A DNA stretch of 62,202 bases. Source: Aerococcus sp. UBA6277 (GTDB lineage: Bacteria > Bacillota > Bacilli > Lactobacillales > Aerococcaceae). Below, piece after piece: positions 54,314-62,202 of this stretch. The notes under the pieces are model-generated. The model was not told the origin of the DNA and did not search any database. It was given only the letters and a program-made list of their open reading frames with translations. The stretch is from positions 1-62,202 of the forward strand of contig NZ_DJUR01000039.1 in the NCBI RefSeq assembly GCF_002440555.1, given 5' to 3'. Position 1 is the first letter of the stretch, and every line of letters begins with the position of its first letter. Position numbers and translations under genes: made by a program.

Positions 54314-55846
54314 GTGCACAAACGTTTTTTTAAAGACAATCGACAAATTGCCTATGTATTAATGGCTATTGTGGCGTGTGTGGCAGCCTTTGTCATCATT
54401 CGTGCGTTTACCAATACGAACCGCATGTCTGCAGAAGAGAAAACTGAAGCAGTGGCGTCATCAGTAAATGCGCTTTATTATGATAACTCCTACACTTTCC
54501 TAAAAACGGATATTCAACAAGATGAAATTTCCGAATTAACTGAAGAAGTAGACAACTTACGAGACAGTGAAGCAAAACCAGTTATTGAAGAACGAATCAC
54601 ATCAGTCCAACAACGGTTTGACCTACAAAGTCAGTTAAATGGACTATTCGATGAAGACGATGATGGTTCCGGACAAGCCGTGATTAACGGGGCAACCATC
54701 CAAGAGTATGTCTTAGTAGACGACGATGTCACTATCGATGAATTGGATTTAATTCGTGAGAATTATGCCGATCAATTGGATAATGAAGACGATGGTTTCT
54801 ACAACACGGCCACTACTTTAATTGATGAGGCAGAAAGCCAAATCAATTTAATTAGTGAATACGCTAGTGATTTAACAGCAATCGAAAATGATACAACACT
54901 GACTTATGATACTTTGGAAGATCAATTAACGACAGTTACTGAACGTGTGAATGAAATCGAAAACCCATGTATTCAAGATCGGTTACTAGAAATGATCGCA
55001 AAAAGTGACGAGAAAGCAACTCAAGCTATCTTCAACCGTTTGGTAGAAGAGGCAGAGGCAGCTAATCAATCTGATGAGGTATTAGCGAAAATTCGTGAAG
55101 AAGGTCAAGCGGCAATTAAAGCATCAAAGAGCCGCGTTGCGGATTTAACAGCCATACGTGAAGAAATCATGGCATCTAACGATGCTTCAGCAACCTTAAC
55201 ATTACGTCAAACATCTGATAAACCATCATTTGGTGTAAATACCAACGTTACTTCAGGCGTTTTAGCTGCTAAACAATCTGGACAAAGTACATCTCGGTCA
55301 TCAAGTCGAGGAAGTTCATCTTCATCGTCACAAAGACCAGTATCATCTAGTTCATTAGCGGACGGATCGTCGTCATCTGAATCAAGCAGTTCGTCATCGA
55401 GTGCAGTATCTAGTGATGACAACTCTTCAAGTAGCACCTCAAGCGACGCAAGCTCAAGTGAAGAAATCCCTTCTTCAGCAAGTTCATCATCGAGTGATGC
55501 ATCAAGTGTATCTAGTTCAAGTTCAAGTGTTGCAAGCTCAAGTGATTCAACTAGTAGTTCAAGTGTTAGTGCATCAACATCTACTTCAAGCGATTCGACA
55601 TCATCAAGTGAATCAGAATCATCACGTGATGACTCAGAAATTGAAGACGGGTCAGAAAATGAATCCAGCCAAATGACAGAATCAACTGAATCATCATCAA
55701 GCAGTTCGGTTATCGAAGAAAGTGCATCGTCAAGCACCCAACAACAATCAACAGTTGAATCAACAACAACAGAACGACCTCAGTCATCTGTTGCAAGTGA
55801 TTCAGTTACTGAATCTAGTCAAATTCCATATGGATCACCAGAATAA
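54314..55846 (+). CDS. Membrane-anchored extracellular protein with a long serine-rich tail
   Basis: A 510-residue protein starting at GTG after GGAGGGAG. A short basic N-terminus and one hydrophobic segment (about residues 13-31) serve as signal anchor. An acidic, helical region of about 270 residues follows (many Glu, Asp and Gln; probable coiled coil). From about residue 325 the sequence is dominated by Ser with Asp, Glu and Thr in between, to the end. There is no LPXTG motif, so it is not sortase-anchored. It may be a surface stalk or a cell-wall-spanning sensor, and the serines could be glycosylated. It lies just upstream of a polyprenyl-phosphate sugar transferase. Function unknown. Confidence 0.7.
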   Translation: MHKRFFKDNRQIAYVLMAIVACVAAFVIIRAFTNTNRMSAEEKTEAVASSVNALYYDNSYTFLKTDIQQDEISELTEEVDNLRDSEAKPVIEERITSVQQRFDLQSQLNGLFDEDDDGSGQAVINGATIQEYVLVDDDVTIDELDLIRENYADQLDNEDDGFYNTATTLIDEAESQINLISEYASDLTAIENDTTLTYDTLEDQLTTVTERVNEIENPCIQDRLLEMIAKSDEKATQAIFNRLVEEAEAANQSDEVLAKIREEGQAAIKASKSRVADLTAIREEIMASNDASATLTLRQTSDKPSFGVNTNVTSGVLAAKQSGQSTSRSSSRGSSSSSSQRPVSSSSLADGSSSSESSSSSSSAVSSDDNSSSSTSSDASSSEEIPSSASSSSSDASSVSSSSSSVASSSDSTSSSSVSASTSTSSDSTSSSESESSRDDSEIEDGSENESSQMTESTESSSSSSVIEESASSSTQQQSTVESTTTERPQSSVASDSVTESSQIPYGSPE

Positions 55847-56017
55847 TTAAAGTGGTTTGAAGCAGTTAGGGTAAAAGCTAGCTGCTTTTTCAGTTTTTCT
55901 AGGGTAATTTAAAGTTTTTTTAACTAGAATAGGCTTATAATCCAGTCGGGTTATGGTAGAATATTAGGGATTATAGGTGCTTACTTATAGTATAGATATA
56001 ATGAAATGGGTGAAAAA

Positions 56018-57412
56018 ATGCAAAAAAACGGAGAATGGACGAACTGGTACCGCGTTGTTATCGTGGCAACAGAAGCGTTAATCTTGTTCCTTTCTTATCT
56101 TGTTTCATTCTTTTTGCGGTATGGTCGATATGTACCTTTGAAAAACTATGAAGCTTTCCAAGGGGCAATTGGTTGGATATTAATTATCTTTGTATTTATC
56201 AATATTTTATTTGGGGTTTATATACTTTATGATAAAACCAAAGGCGACCTCTTCTTCATCACCATCATCAGTCAAGGAATCTTAGCAGTCGTTGCTATGG
56301 TCTTAAGTTTTGCTGGTAGATGGTTAGCCTTTCCGCGTTCAGTCGTCTTAATCGACTTCGTGGTAAGTGTTGTGATGCTCTACATTTTTAGAGCCTTAGT
56401 CTTCGATATTTACCGACGCTATGCGTCTACAAAACGGGTAATGATCGTTGGATCTGAAGAAGCTGTTTTTCCGGCAATATATAATTTCAAAAATTCGAAA
56501 AGTACTCGTCATATCGTAACGCATGTGGTATTAGAAGATTACTACCGCAATGTGAAGAGTCGTTTAGATGAATATGATATTGTATATCTTGCATCGCAAA
56601 TTGATGAAAGCGAAAAATTAAAAATTTATGACTTGTTGATGCGTGCCAATAAAAAACTGTTCTTGAATTCTAAATTTGAAAACCTGGTCATGGTAAATCC
56701 AAATATTATGAATTTTGAAGATGAATCTATTATTGAAACCTCAGACTTTGCGATTCCAGCGGACCAAGCCTTAATCAAACGTGGTTTAGATATTATGATG
56801 GCTTTAGTTGGTTTAATCTTAACGTCACCAATCATGTTGATTACAGCGATTATTATTAAATTAACTTCTAAAGGACCAGTCTTCTACCGCCAAGTACGTA
56901 TAACTAAAGGTGGCGAAGAGTTTGATATCTTGAAATTCCGTTCAATGACAACGGACGCTGAAGTGAAATCAGGGCCAATGATTGCAACGAAAAATGACGC
57001 ACGTGTCACAACAGTTGGTAAATATATTCGTGCCTTACGTATTGATGAATTACCACAGTTGTTGAATGTGTTGCGTGGGGACATGTCCATGATTGGACCA
57101 CGTCCAGAGCGACCATTCTTTGTTAACCAATTCCAAGAAGAAAACCCACACTACTACTTACGTCACAACGTACAAGCAGGGATTACGGGTTACGCACAAG
57201 TCTACGGTAAATATGCCACTGACTTTAACTCTAAATTGAACTTTGACTTGATCTACATCAAGCAATACTCAATGTTCTTGGACTTCAAAATCTTATTACA
57301 AACCATTAAAATCCTCTTCGACAAAGTATCCTCATCTGGAATTGACGAAGACGAAAAACCAACAGTCACAAGAGAAGAAGCAGAAGAAATGAACATCGAC
57401 GTCATAGGATAG
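56018..57412 (+). CDS. Polyprenyl-phosphate sugar-1-phosphate transferase (WbaP/WcaJ-like)
   Basis: A 464-residue membrane enzyme that starts exopolysaccharide, capsule or wall-glycan repeat units by moving a sugar phosphate onto undecaprenyl phosphate. Four N-terminal membrane segments are followed by a CoA-binding-like domain (RVMIVGSEEA), one re-entrant helix, and the catalytic domain: KRGLDIMMALVGLILTSP, FDILKFRSMTTDAE, LRIDELPQLLNVLRGDMSMIGPRPERP and GITGYAQVYGKY. The start is the ATG at 56018 after GGGTGA. No other polysaccharide genes follow, so it is an orphan initiator here. The stop codon overlaps the first bases of repeat copy C. Confidence 0.9.
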   Translation: MQKNGEWTNWYRVVIVATEALILFLSYLVSFFLRYGRYVPLKNYEAFQGAIGWILIIFVFINILFGVYILYDKTKGDLFFITIISQGILAVVAMVLSFAGRWLAFPRSVVLIDFVVSVVMLYIFRALVFDIYRRYASTKRVMIVGSEEAVFPAIYNFKNSKSTRHIVTHVVLEDYYRNVKSRLDEYDIVYLASQIDESEKLKIYDLLMRANKKLFLNSKFENLVMVNPNIMNFEDESIIETSDFAIPADQALIKRGLDIMMALVGLILTSPIMLITAIIIKLTSKGPVFYRQVRITKGGEEFDILKFRSMTTDAEVKSGPMIATKNDARVTTVGKYIRALRIDELPQLLNVLRGDMSMIGPRPERPFFVNQFQEENPHYYLRHNVQAGITGYAQVYGKYATDFNSKLNFDLIYIKQYSMFLDFKILLQTIKILFDKVSSSGIDEDEKPTVTREEAEEMNIDVIG

Positions 57413-57583
57413 GGTGTGAGAGTCGACGTCAAGAAAGGAACGTTGGAAGATTAAGGCAGTAGATGGCGAAGTCAGCTACAACTTAATCTGAAACGCAGTT
57501 CTTTCTGGAGACTCGAACCCGACTAAATAGGATGTGAGACAGGACGCCTGTCTGCCCTGGCGGGCTCAACTAAAGAGTGAGAC
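57411..57583 (+). repeat. Structured intergenic repeat, copy C (composite)
   Basis: The first part is a full A/B-type unit with outer arms AAGAAAGGAAC/GTTCTTTCT and core GGAAGATTAAG/CTTAATCT. It is followed by the flank motif GGATGTGAGAC and the ends of the E-type unit (ACAGGACGCCTGTCTGCCCT, then GGGCTCAACTAAA), with the E core missing. Copy C thus joins the two repeat types. Confidence 0.8.
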
Positions 57584-57640
57584 CGCTGATGTCTAAACAG
57601 ATGAGTGGTTTGTTCAAATTTTTATAAACGAAAAATCATT

Positions 57641-57685
57641 AAAGCGTTAGCGTCAGTCATGTGTACTGGTAGCTAACGCTTTTTT
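57641..57685 (+). terminator. Terminator of the sugar transferase transcript
   Basis: AAAGCGTTAGC/GCTAACGCTTT with inner CAGT/ACTG pairing and a T run, downstream of repeat copy C. Confidence 0.88.
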
Positions 57686-57717
57686 GCATGGGATAAAAAC
57701 CTAATAAGGGTCTAGAG

Positions 57718-57748
57718 GTGACAACTAGCTGAGGAATAGTGGTATAAT
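57718..57748 (+). promoter_or_regulatory. Possible promoter of pncB-nadE
   Basis: A perfect -10 TATAAT (57743-57748) with GTGACA 19 bp upstream, a long spacer. Confidence 0.4.
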
Positions 57749-57787
57749 AAGGAAAGTCAAATCGCAATTCTTGGAGGGAATAAGAAT

Positions 57788-59290
57788 ATGAAGACAACGA
57801 CCAACGATAGCCTGGCGCTTCACACAGATTTATATGAAATCAATATGATGAAGACTTATTGGGACGCTGGAAAAGCTGACCAACAAGCGGTTTTTGAAGT
57901 GTACTTCCGTAAAAATCCGTTTGAAAGTGGATATGCCATTTTCGCAGGCCTAGAACGTGTCATTCAATATGTACAAAACTTAAAATTTACCGACGATGAT
58001 ATCGCCTACTTACGGGAAACACAAGACTATCCAGAAGATTTCTTGGACTATTTGAAAAACTACCACTTCGATGCAACAATTCGTTCAATGGAAGAAGGGG
58101 AAATTGCCTTTTCGAATGAACCATTGATGCAAATTAGGGGGTCATTAGCTGACTGTACTTTGATCGAAACGGCTGTTTTAAATATCATCAACTATCAAAC
58201 CCTAATCGCAACCAAGGCTTCACGTGTTCGTAACGTAGCAGGCGACGACGCACTAGCTGAATTCGGTGCCCGTCGTGCCCAAGAAATGGATGCGGCAATT
58301 TGGGGTTCACGCGCTGCTTACATCGGAGGATTCGATTCAACCTCAAACGTACGTGCAGGTAAATTATTCAACATTCCAATTTCAGGTACCCACGCACATG
58401 CCATGGTACAAGCTTATCAAAGTGACTACGAGGCCTTTAAAGCTTACGCCAATGCCCATGAAAAATGTACCTTCTTGGTAGACACTTACGATACCCTTCG
58501 TTCAGGTGTGCCAAATGCGATCAAAGTAGCCAATGAGATGGAAGATAAGTCTCGTTTTGTTGGGGTTCGTATCGACTCTGGCGATATTTCTTACCTATCA
58601 TCAAGTATCCGCAAAATGCTGGATGAAGCAGGTTACCCGGATGCTATTATTTCTGCGTCAAACGATTTAGACGAGAAAACCATTCTAAACTTGAAGATGC
58701 AAGGTGCTAAAATTGACGCTTGGGGCGTTGGTACGCAGCTGATTACAGCCTTCGACCAACCAGCCTTAGGGGCCGTTTACAAACTATGTGCCATCGAAGA
58801 TGAGCATGGCGATATGGTCCCAACCATGAAAATTTCGTCGTCACCAGATAAAATTACCACACCTGGTGAGAAACAAATCTGGCGTATTACCCGCAAGAAA
58901 GATGGCAAATCTGAAGGGGACTACATCACGACAATGAACGAAGATCCAAACGACTCTGAGTCTATCTTCATGTTCCATCCAACTTATACTTATATTAATA
59001 AAACAGTTCGTCGTTTCAATGCCCGTCCTTTATTGAAAACCATCATCGATAAGGGTGAATTGGTTTACGATGTGCCAACGCTTGAAACCGTTCGTGATTT
59101 TTCACGCGAGCACTTGGATGCCTTATGGTCAGAATACCGCCGTATGTTGAATCCAGAGCCATATCCAGTGGACTTATCACAAGAACTGTATGATTTAAAA
59201 ATGAATTCAATCGCTGAAATTCGCGAGCGTATCAACGAAGAATACAAAGAATTTGACTTGAATAGCGACAACGAAGATCACGAAGACTAA
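57788..59290 (+). CDS. pncB: Nicotinate phosphoribosyltransferase
   Basis: A 500-residue enzyme that forms nicotinate mononucleotide from nicotinate and PRPP in NAD salvage. TDLYEINMM at the N-terminus, EFGARRAQEMDAAIWGSRAAYIGG (substrate pocket), SGTHAHAMVQ with the phosphorylated His, and VGVRIDSGDISYLS are diagnostic. TTGGAGG precedes the ATG. nadE follows 64 bp later, so the pair supplies first and last steps of salvage; nadD is elsewhere. Confidence 0.94.
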   Translation: MKTTTNDSLALHTDLYEINMMKTYWDAGKADQQAVFEVYFRKNPFESGYAIFAGLERVIQYVQNLKFTDDDIAYLRETQDYPEDFLDYLKNYHFDATIRSMEEGEIAFSNEPLMQIRGSLADCTLIETAVLNIINYQTLIATKASRVRNVAGDDALAEFGARRAQEMDAAIWGSRAAYIGGFDSTSNVRAGKLFNIPISGTHAHAMVQAYQSDYEAFKAYANAHEKCTFLVDTYDTLRSGVPNAIKVANEMEDKSRFVGVRIDSGDISYLSSSIRKMLDEAGYPDAIISASNDLDEKTILNLKMQGAKIDAWGVGTQLITAFDQPALGAVYKLCAIEDEHGDMVPTMKISSSPDKITTPGEKQIWRITRKKDGKSEGDYITTMNEDPNDSESIFMFHPTYTYINKTVRRFNARPLLKTIIDKGELVYDVPTLETVRDFSREHLDALWSEYRRMLNPEPYPVDLSQELYDLKMNSIAEIRERINEEYKEFDLNSDNEDHED

Positions 59291-59354
59291 TTCACCATTT
59301 AAGCTAGAAAACAATAAATCAACAACGGAATAAGCAATCAAAGGGGAGATCATC

Positions 59355-60182
59355 ATGCGTCCATTACAAGAAGAAATCATCAATGCCCTTAAAGTCGCAC
59401 CGAGCATTAGTCCAGAAGAAGAAATCAGACGTACCATCGATTTCATCAAGGCATACCTTAACAAGTATCCGTTCCTGAAAACCCTAGTACTGGGGATTTC
59501 TGGTGGGCAAGATTCGACGCTAACGGGTAAACTATGCCAACTGGCCATCACTGAAATGCGCGAAGAAACTGGCGACGACAAGTATCAATTCATCGCAGTC
59601 CGTCTGCCATACGGCAACCAAGCCGATGAAGCCGACGCCATGGACGCCATCGCATTCATGGCAGCCGACCAAACTGTACGCGTTAACATCAAACCAGCCG
59701 TTGATGCCACAGTTGAAGAATTGGAAAAGGGCGGCCTTACTATTTCTGACTTCAACAAAGGAAATATCAAAGCCCGTCAACGGATGTTGGTACAATATGC
59801 CATTGCAGGCGAAAATGCGGGTGTAGTTATTGGGACAGACCACGCTGCCGAATCAGTCACAGGATTCTATACAAAATTCGGTGACGGTGCAGCCGACATC
59901 TTACCTATTTGGCGCCTAAACAAAAGCCAAGGACGCGCCATTTTAGAATACTTGCAGGCACCAGAGCACTTATATGCCAAAGTGCCAACAGCTGACTTAG
60001 AAGAAGACCGCCCAGGATTAGCCGACGAAGTAGCCTTAGGTGTTACCTACCAAGACATTGATGCTTACTTAGAAGGCAAAGACGTCTCAGCAGATGCAGC
60101 TGAAAAAATCGAAAACTGGTACCTAAAAACACAACATAAACGTGAATTACCAATCACCGTTTATGATGAATGGTGGAAATAG
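59355..60182 (+). CDS. nadE: NH3-dependent NAD+ synthetase
   Basis: A 275-residue amidotransferase-independent NAD synthetase that amidates deamido-NAD with ammonia. The PP-loop is [15 protein letters not shown], and [50 protein letters not shown] and [13 protein letters not shown] are family signatures. The length fits the form without a glutaminase domain. AAAGGGGA precedes the ATG. The stop codon overlaps repeat copy D. Confidence 0.95.
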   Translation: MRPLQEEIINALKVAPSISPEEEIRRTIDFIKAYLNKYPFLKTLVLGISGGQDSTLTGKLCQLAITEMREETGDDKYQFIAVRLPYGNQADEADAMDAIAFMAADQTVRVNIKPAVDATVEELEKGGLTISDFNKGNIKARQRMLVQYAIAGENAGVVIGTDHAAESVTGFYTKFGDGAADILPIWRLNKSQGRAILEYLQAPEHLYAKVPTADLEEDRPGLADEVALGVTYQDIDAYLEGKDVSADAAEKIENWYLKTQHKRELPITVYDEWWK

Positions 60183-60310
60183 GATGTGAGAGCCGACGCT
60201 AAGAAAAAACGTTGGAAGATTAGAGTGGTGGGTGACGAAGTCGGTTACAAACTAAGCTGAAACGCAGTTCTTTCTGGAGGCACGAGCTCAACTTCATAGG
60301 ATGAGAGAGC
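60181..60310 (+). repeat. Structured intergenic repeat, copy D
   Basis: It begins within the nadE stop codon. The A/B-type head GGATGTGAGAGCCGACGC is followed by GAAGATTAG, the outer arm GTTCTTTCT, and a tail GAGCTCAACT that matches copy E rather than A. The flanks AGGATGTGAGAGC and AGGATGAGAGAGC differ by one base. The core pairing is slightly eroded (GATTAG with CTAAGC). Confidence 0.8.
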
Positions 60311-60341
60311 TGAATCAAACGATTAAAAGGAATTAAATTAT

Positions 60342-60384
60342 AAAAATAGCCTTTGTGAATAGTAAAATCACAAAGGCTATTTTT
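60342..60384 (+). terminator. Terminator of pncB-nadE
   Basis: A perfect 17-bp stem (60342-60358 with 60368-60384) ending in a T run. It could also act on the opposite strand. Nothing else is visible up to the DsbA-like stop at 60553. Confidence 0.9.
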
Positions 60385-60552
60385 CTTTTACTTTTTACGA
60401 GTGAAATTATTAGATTCATTTTGTGCTTTTCTAAGAATCACCACTAGTATAGTGTAATGTTTAAAATTATCTATCTAGGACTGAGATTATTTTGCTAAAA
60501 CATCTCCCAAGGATATTCTGCTAATTTAATAATTTGCCACATTGAAAAAAAT

Positions 60553-61263
60553 TTAGTCACAAATCCATTGGCCGTCTACGAAGTTACAAGCCATGCCCGC
60601 GCCACCTAAGGTTTGCAGTTTTGGTGTTAATGGTTGCCCTTCTTCTTGAGCAATTTGTTTTAGCTGGTTTTCAATGTCTTCAGTTGCTTGTGCACCAGAA
60701 ATCAAATATTTTTGGTTGATCACTAAAGCTGGTGCTCCATGGATGCCATATGCTTGACCGACTGCTAAATCTTGTAAAACAGCTTCTTCTGTCTCAGCTT
60801 TCTCGTATTGGGCTACCCATTGGTCAATATTAATGTCAGTGGTCGCTACCGCAGCTTTTAGGATATCAAAGTCTTCGATATTCTTATTTTCAACGATTAA
60901 AGTATGTTGAATTGCATCAAAAACGTTCCAATATGCGTCTTGTCCATCTAAAATACCAGCTGCTTTTGCTGCTTTCAGGCCATTTTTCAAAGTAGGGAAG
61001 GTGAAGTCCATTTCACGCATTCCCTCTATTTTAAAGTGCTGGTCATCATCATTTTGATTAGCTTGTTCCCAATGCGTTAGCACTTCAAGTTTACCGGCTT
61101 CACGTGAGCCAAACATTTGGATATAGTGATCTGGTTCCAAACCTGAAGCGAAGGATCGGTTGATCACGTCGATGTTATTATATTTACTAGTGATTTTCCG
61201 CATGCGGTTAGACATGGGGAAACAAAATGAACAAGTCACATCGTGGAAAAATTCAATTTGCAT
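60553..61263 (-). CDS. DsbA-family (FrnE-like) thiol oxidoreductase
   Basis: A 236-residue cytoplasmic thioredoxin-fold protein without a signal peptide. The active-site CxxC is CSFC near residues 15-18 (HDVTCSFCFP). YGIHGAPALVINQKYLISGAQ holds the cis-Pro. Two further cysteines lie at the very end (ACNFVDGQWIC). This layout resembles FrnE-type isomerases and the SpxH/YjbH adaptor group, so a role in disulfide stress or Spx turnover is possible but unproven. AAAGGAGAACACT precedes the ATG. Confidence 0.82.
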   Translation of the reverse strand: MQIEFFHDVTCSFCFPMSNRMRKITSKYNNIDVINRSFASGLEPDHYIQMFGSREAGKLEVLTHWEQANQNDDDQHFKIEGMREMDFTFPTLKNGLKAAKAAGILDGQDAYWNVFDAIQHTLIVENKNIEDFDILKAAVATTDINIDQWVAQYEKAETEEAVLQDLAVGQAYGIHGAPALVINQKYLISGAQATEDIENQLKQIAQEEGQPLTPKLQTLGGAGMACNFVDGQWICD

Positions 61264-61414
61264 AGTGTTCTCCTTTTTATAATGTCAGTCCTTATATTAG
61301 ATAAAACCAAATTTATAAGCAATTAGATTGCTCAAGGTTTTAATGGTTTGATATTTCGCGCGAAAAATTTGGTCATGGTAGAATAGGTAAAGAATTATAA
61401 AAAGGAGGACTAGT

Positions 61415-62146
61415 ATGGACGATAAAATCCAACAATTTAAACAACAAATACAGGATAGTCAACGTATTGTCTTTTTTACAGGAGCGGGCATGTCTACAGC
61501 CTCTGGTATTCCTGATTTCCGGTCAGCGAACGGTCTTTTCATGGAAAACTTAGGAGGGACTTATAGCCCAGAAGAAGTCGTTTCTCATCATTTCTTTACA
61601 CAATACCCAAAGGAATACTTTGCCTATCACTTTGATAAATTAGTATATCCAGAAGCCAAGCCTAATATAGGGCACGAATTTATCGCCAGTTTGGAAGGAT
61701 CTAGTAAAGATGTTTCTGTAGTTACGCAAAATATTGACGGTTTGCACCAAAAAGCTGGTTCATCAGCGGTTTATGAATTGCACGGCAGCACCTTAGATAA
61801 CTACTGTGTTTCATGTGGCCATCATTATAAGTTAGAAGAACTTCAATTAGACCAGGATGGGATTCCGCGCTGTCCAATTGATCAAGGCATTGTTAGACCT
61901 AATATTGTATTATATCAGGAACAATTAGACCAAGATGTTGTAAACGGGGCAGTGGATAAGATCCGCCAAGCAGATTTATTAGTTATCTTGGGAACAAGTC
62001 TAGTCGTTTATCCAGCAGCTGGATTCCTAAACTACTTCCGAGGACAATACCTAACCGTAGTAAACAAATCACCACTTCAAATTCCATATCATGATGCCTT
62101 AGTATTTGAAGATACTATTGAAAACGTCTTTAGCCAATTGAGTTAA
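61415..62146 (+). CDS. NAD-dependent protein deacylase, Sir2 family
   Basis: A 243-residue sirtuin that removes acyl groups from lysines using NAD+. FFTGAGMSTASGIPDFRS is the NAD loop, TQNIDGLH and ELHGS hold catalytic Asn, Asp and His, and GTSLVVYPAAGF is the Rossmann end. Of the four zinc ligands, Cys131, Cys134 and Cys153 are present but the fourth position is Asp156 (CPID). AAAAGGAGG precedes the ATG. It shares NAD biology with the pncB-nadE operon upstream but is a separate transcript. The last 56 bp of the window hold nothing recognisable. Confidence 0.92.
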   Translation: MDDKIQQFKQQIQDSQRIVFFTGAGMSTASGIPDFRSANGLFMENLGGTYSPEEVVSHHFFTQYPKEYFAYHFDKLVYPEAKPNIGHEFIASLEGSSKDVSVVTQNIDGLHQKAGSSAVYELHGSTLDNYCVSCGHHYKLEELQLDQDGIPRCPIDQGIVRPNIVLYQEQLDQDVVNGAVDKIRQADLLVILGTSLVVYPAAGFLNYFRGQYLTVVNKSPLQIPYHDALVFEDTIENVFSQLS

Positions 62147-62202
62147 ATCAGTATGTTATAGAAAAAACGCCTTACACAAAATGTAGAGGCCCCCAAAAGT
62201 TA

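Noticed and set aside
55207..55737. 176-codon antisense frame opposite the serine-rich tail
   Set aside because: It is the reverse of repeated TCA/AGT/TCT serine codons, giving an Asp/Leu/Glu-rich artefact, with no ribosome site or promoter.

Overview
The window reads as chromosome of a low-GC Gram-positive bacterium of the order Lactobacillales. The evidence is a CtsR-ClpC locus without mcsAB, CIRCE-controlled groESL, Rex next to a YdiF-type ABC-F protein, PTS trehalose genes under a GntR-type TreR, T-box leaders, a small bacterial-type SRP RNA and an Enterococcus hirae-type V-ATPase operon. Aerococcaceae (Aerococcus) is my best guess, but no rRNA or marker gene in the window settles it. No phage, transposase, CRISPR array or plasmid function was seen; this is mostly housekeeping and accessory metabolic DNA.

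Layout. 1-5.7 kb: tRNA-Pro, TVP38-like membrane protein, glycolipid-type glycosyltransferase, HAD phosphatase, and a citrate transporter/isocitrate dehydrogenase pair. 5.8-9.5 kb: ctsR-clpC with a clear CtsR operator, then a small membrane-anchored protein. 9.5-16.1 kb: prephenate dehydratase, a nucleoside hydrolase-treR pair, and the divergent treB-treC genes with TreR operator and cre site. 16.2-26 kb: tadA, a nine-gene V-ATPase operon (ntpFIKECGABD) and the SRP RNA. 26-36.9 kb: small membrane protein, PLD/helicase/DUF3427 protein with a NUDIX partner, oxidoreductase, MhpD-type hydratase, YtnP-type lactonase, thiolase preceded by a leader-peptide/terminator unit, cupin and HpaI-type aldolase. 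36.9-42.7 kb: ABC-F, rex, a YdiK-like protein and groESL. 42.8-53.9 kb: amidase, GNAT, argH, two fused binding-protein/permease transporters under T-box leaders whose specifier reads as CGC (Arg), argG and an FMN reductase. 54-62.2 kb: serine-rich anchored protein, polyprenyl-phosphate sugar transferase, pncB-nadE, DsbA-like protein and a sirtuin.

How it fits together. The arginine block (T-box-controlled transporters plus argG, with argH beside them) is a coherent arginine supply module. Trehalose genes form a regulon with one operator sequence in two promoters. Heat-shock control is layered: CtsR sites sit at both ctsR-clpC and groESL, with CIRCE added at groESL. The V-ATPase keeps every residue of the E. 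hirae sodium site, so it is predicted to pump Na+.

The most unusual signals are: (1) a family of 110-150 bp foldable repeats, five copies here, four of them starting within about 22 bp of a stop codon, in the same orientation as the gene and ahead of its terminator; (2) a 34-codon leader ORF ending in five leucine codons, followed by a strong terminator, upstream of the thiolase gene; (3) a tandem arginine T-box whose second unit keeps antiterminator and terminator but has no recognisable specifier; and (4) the helicase/NUDIX gene pair.
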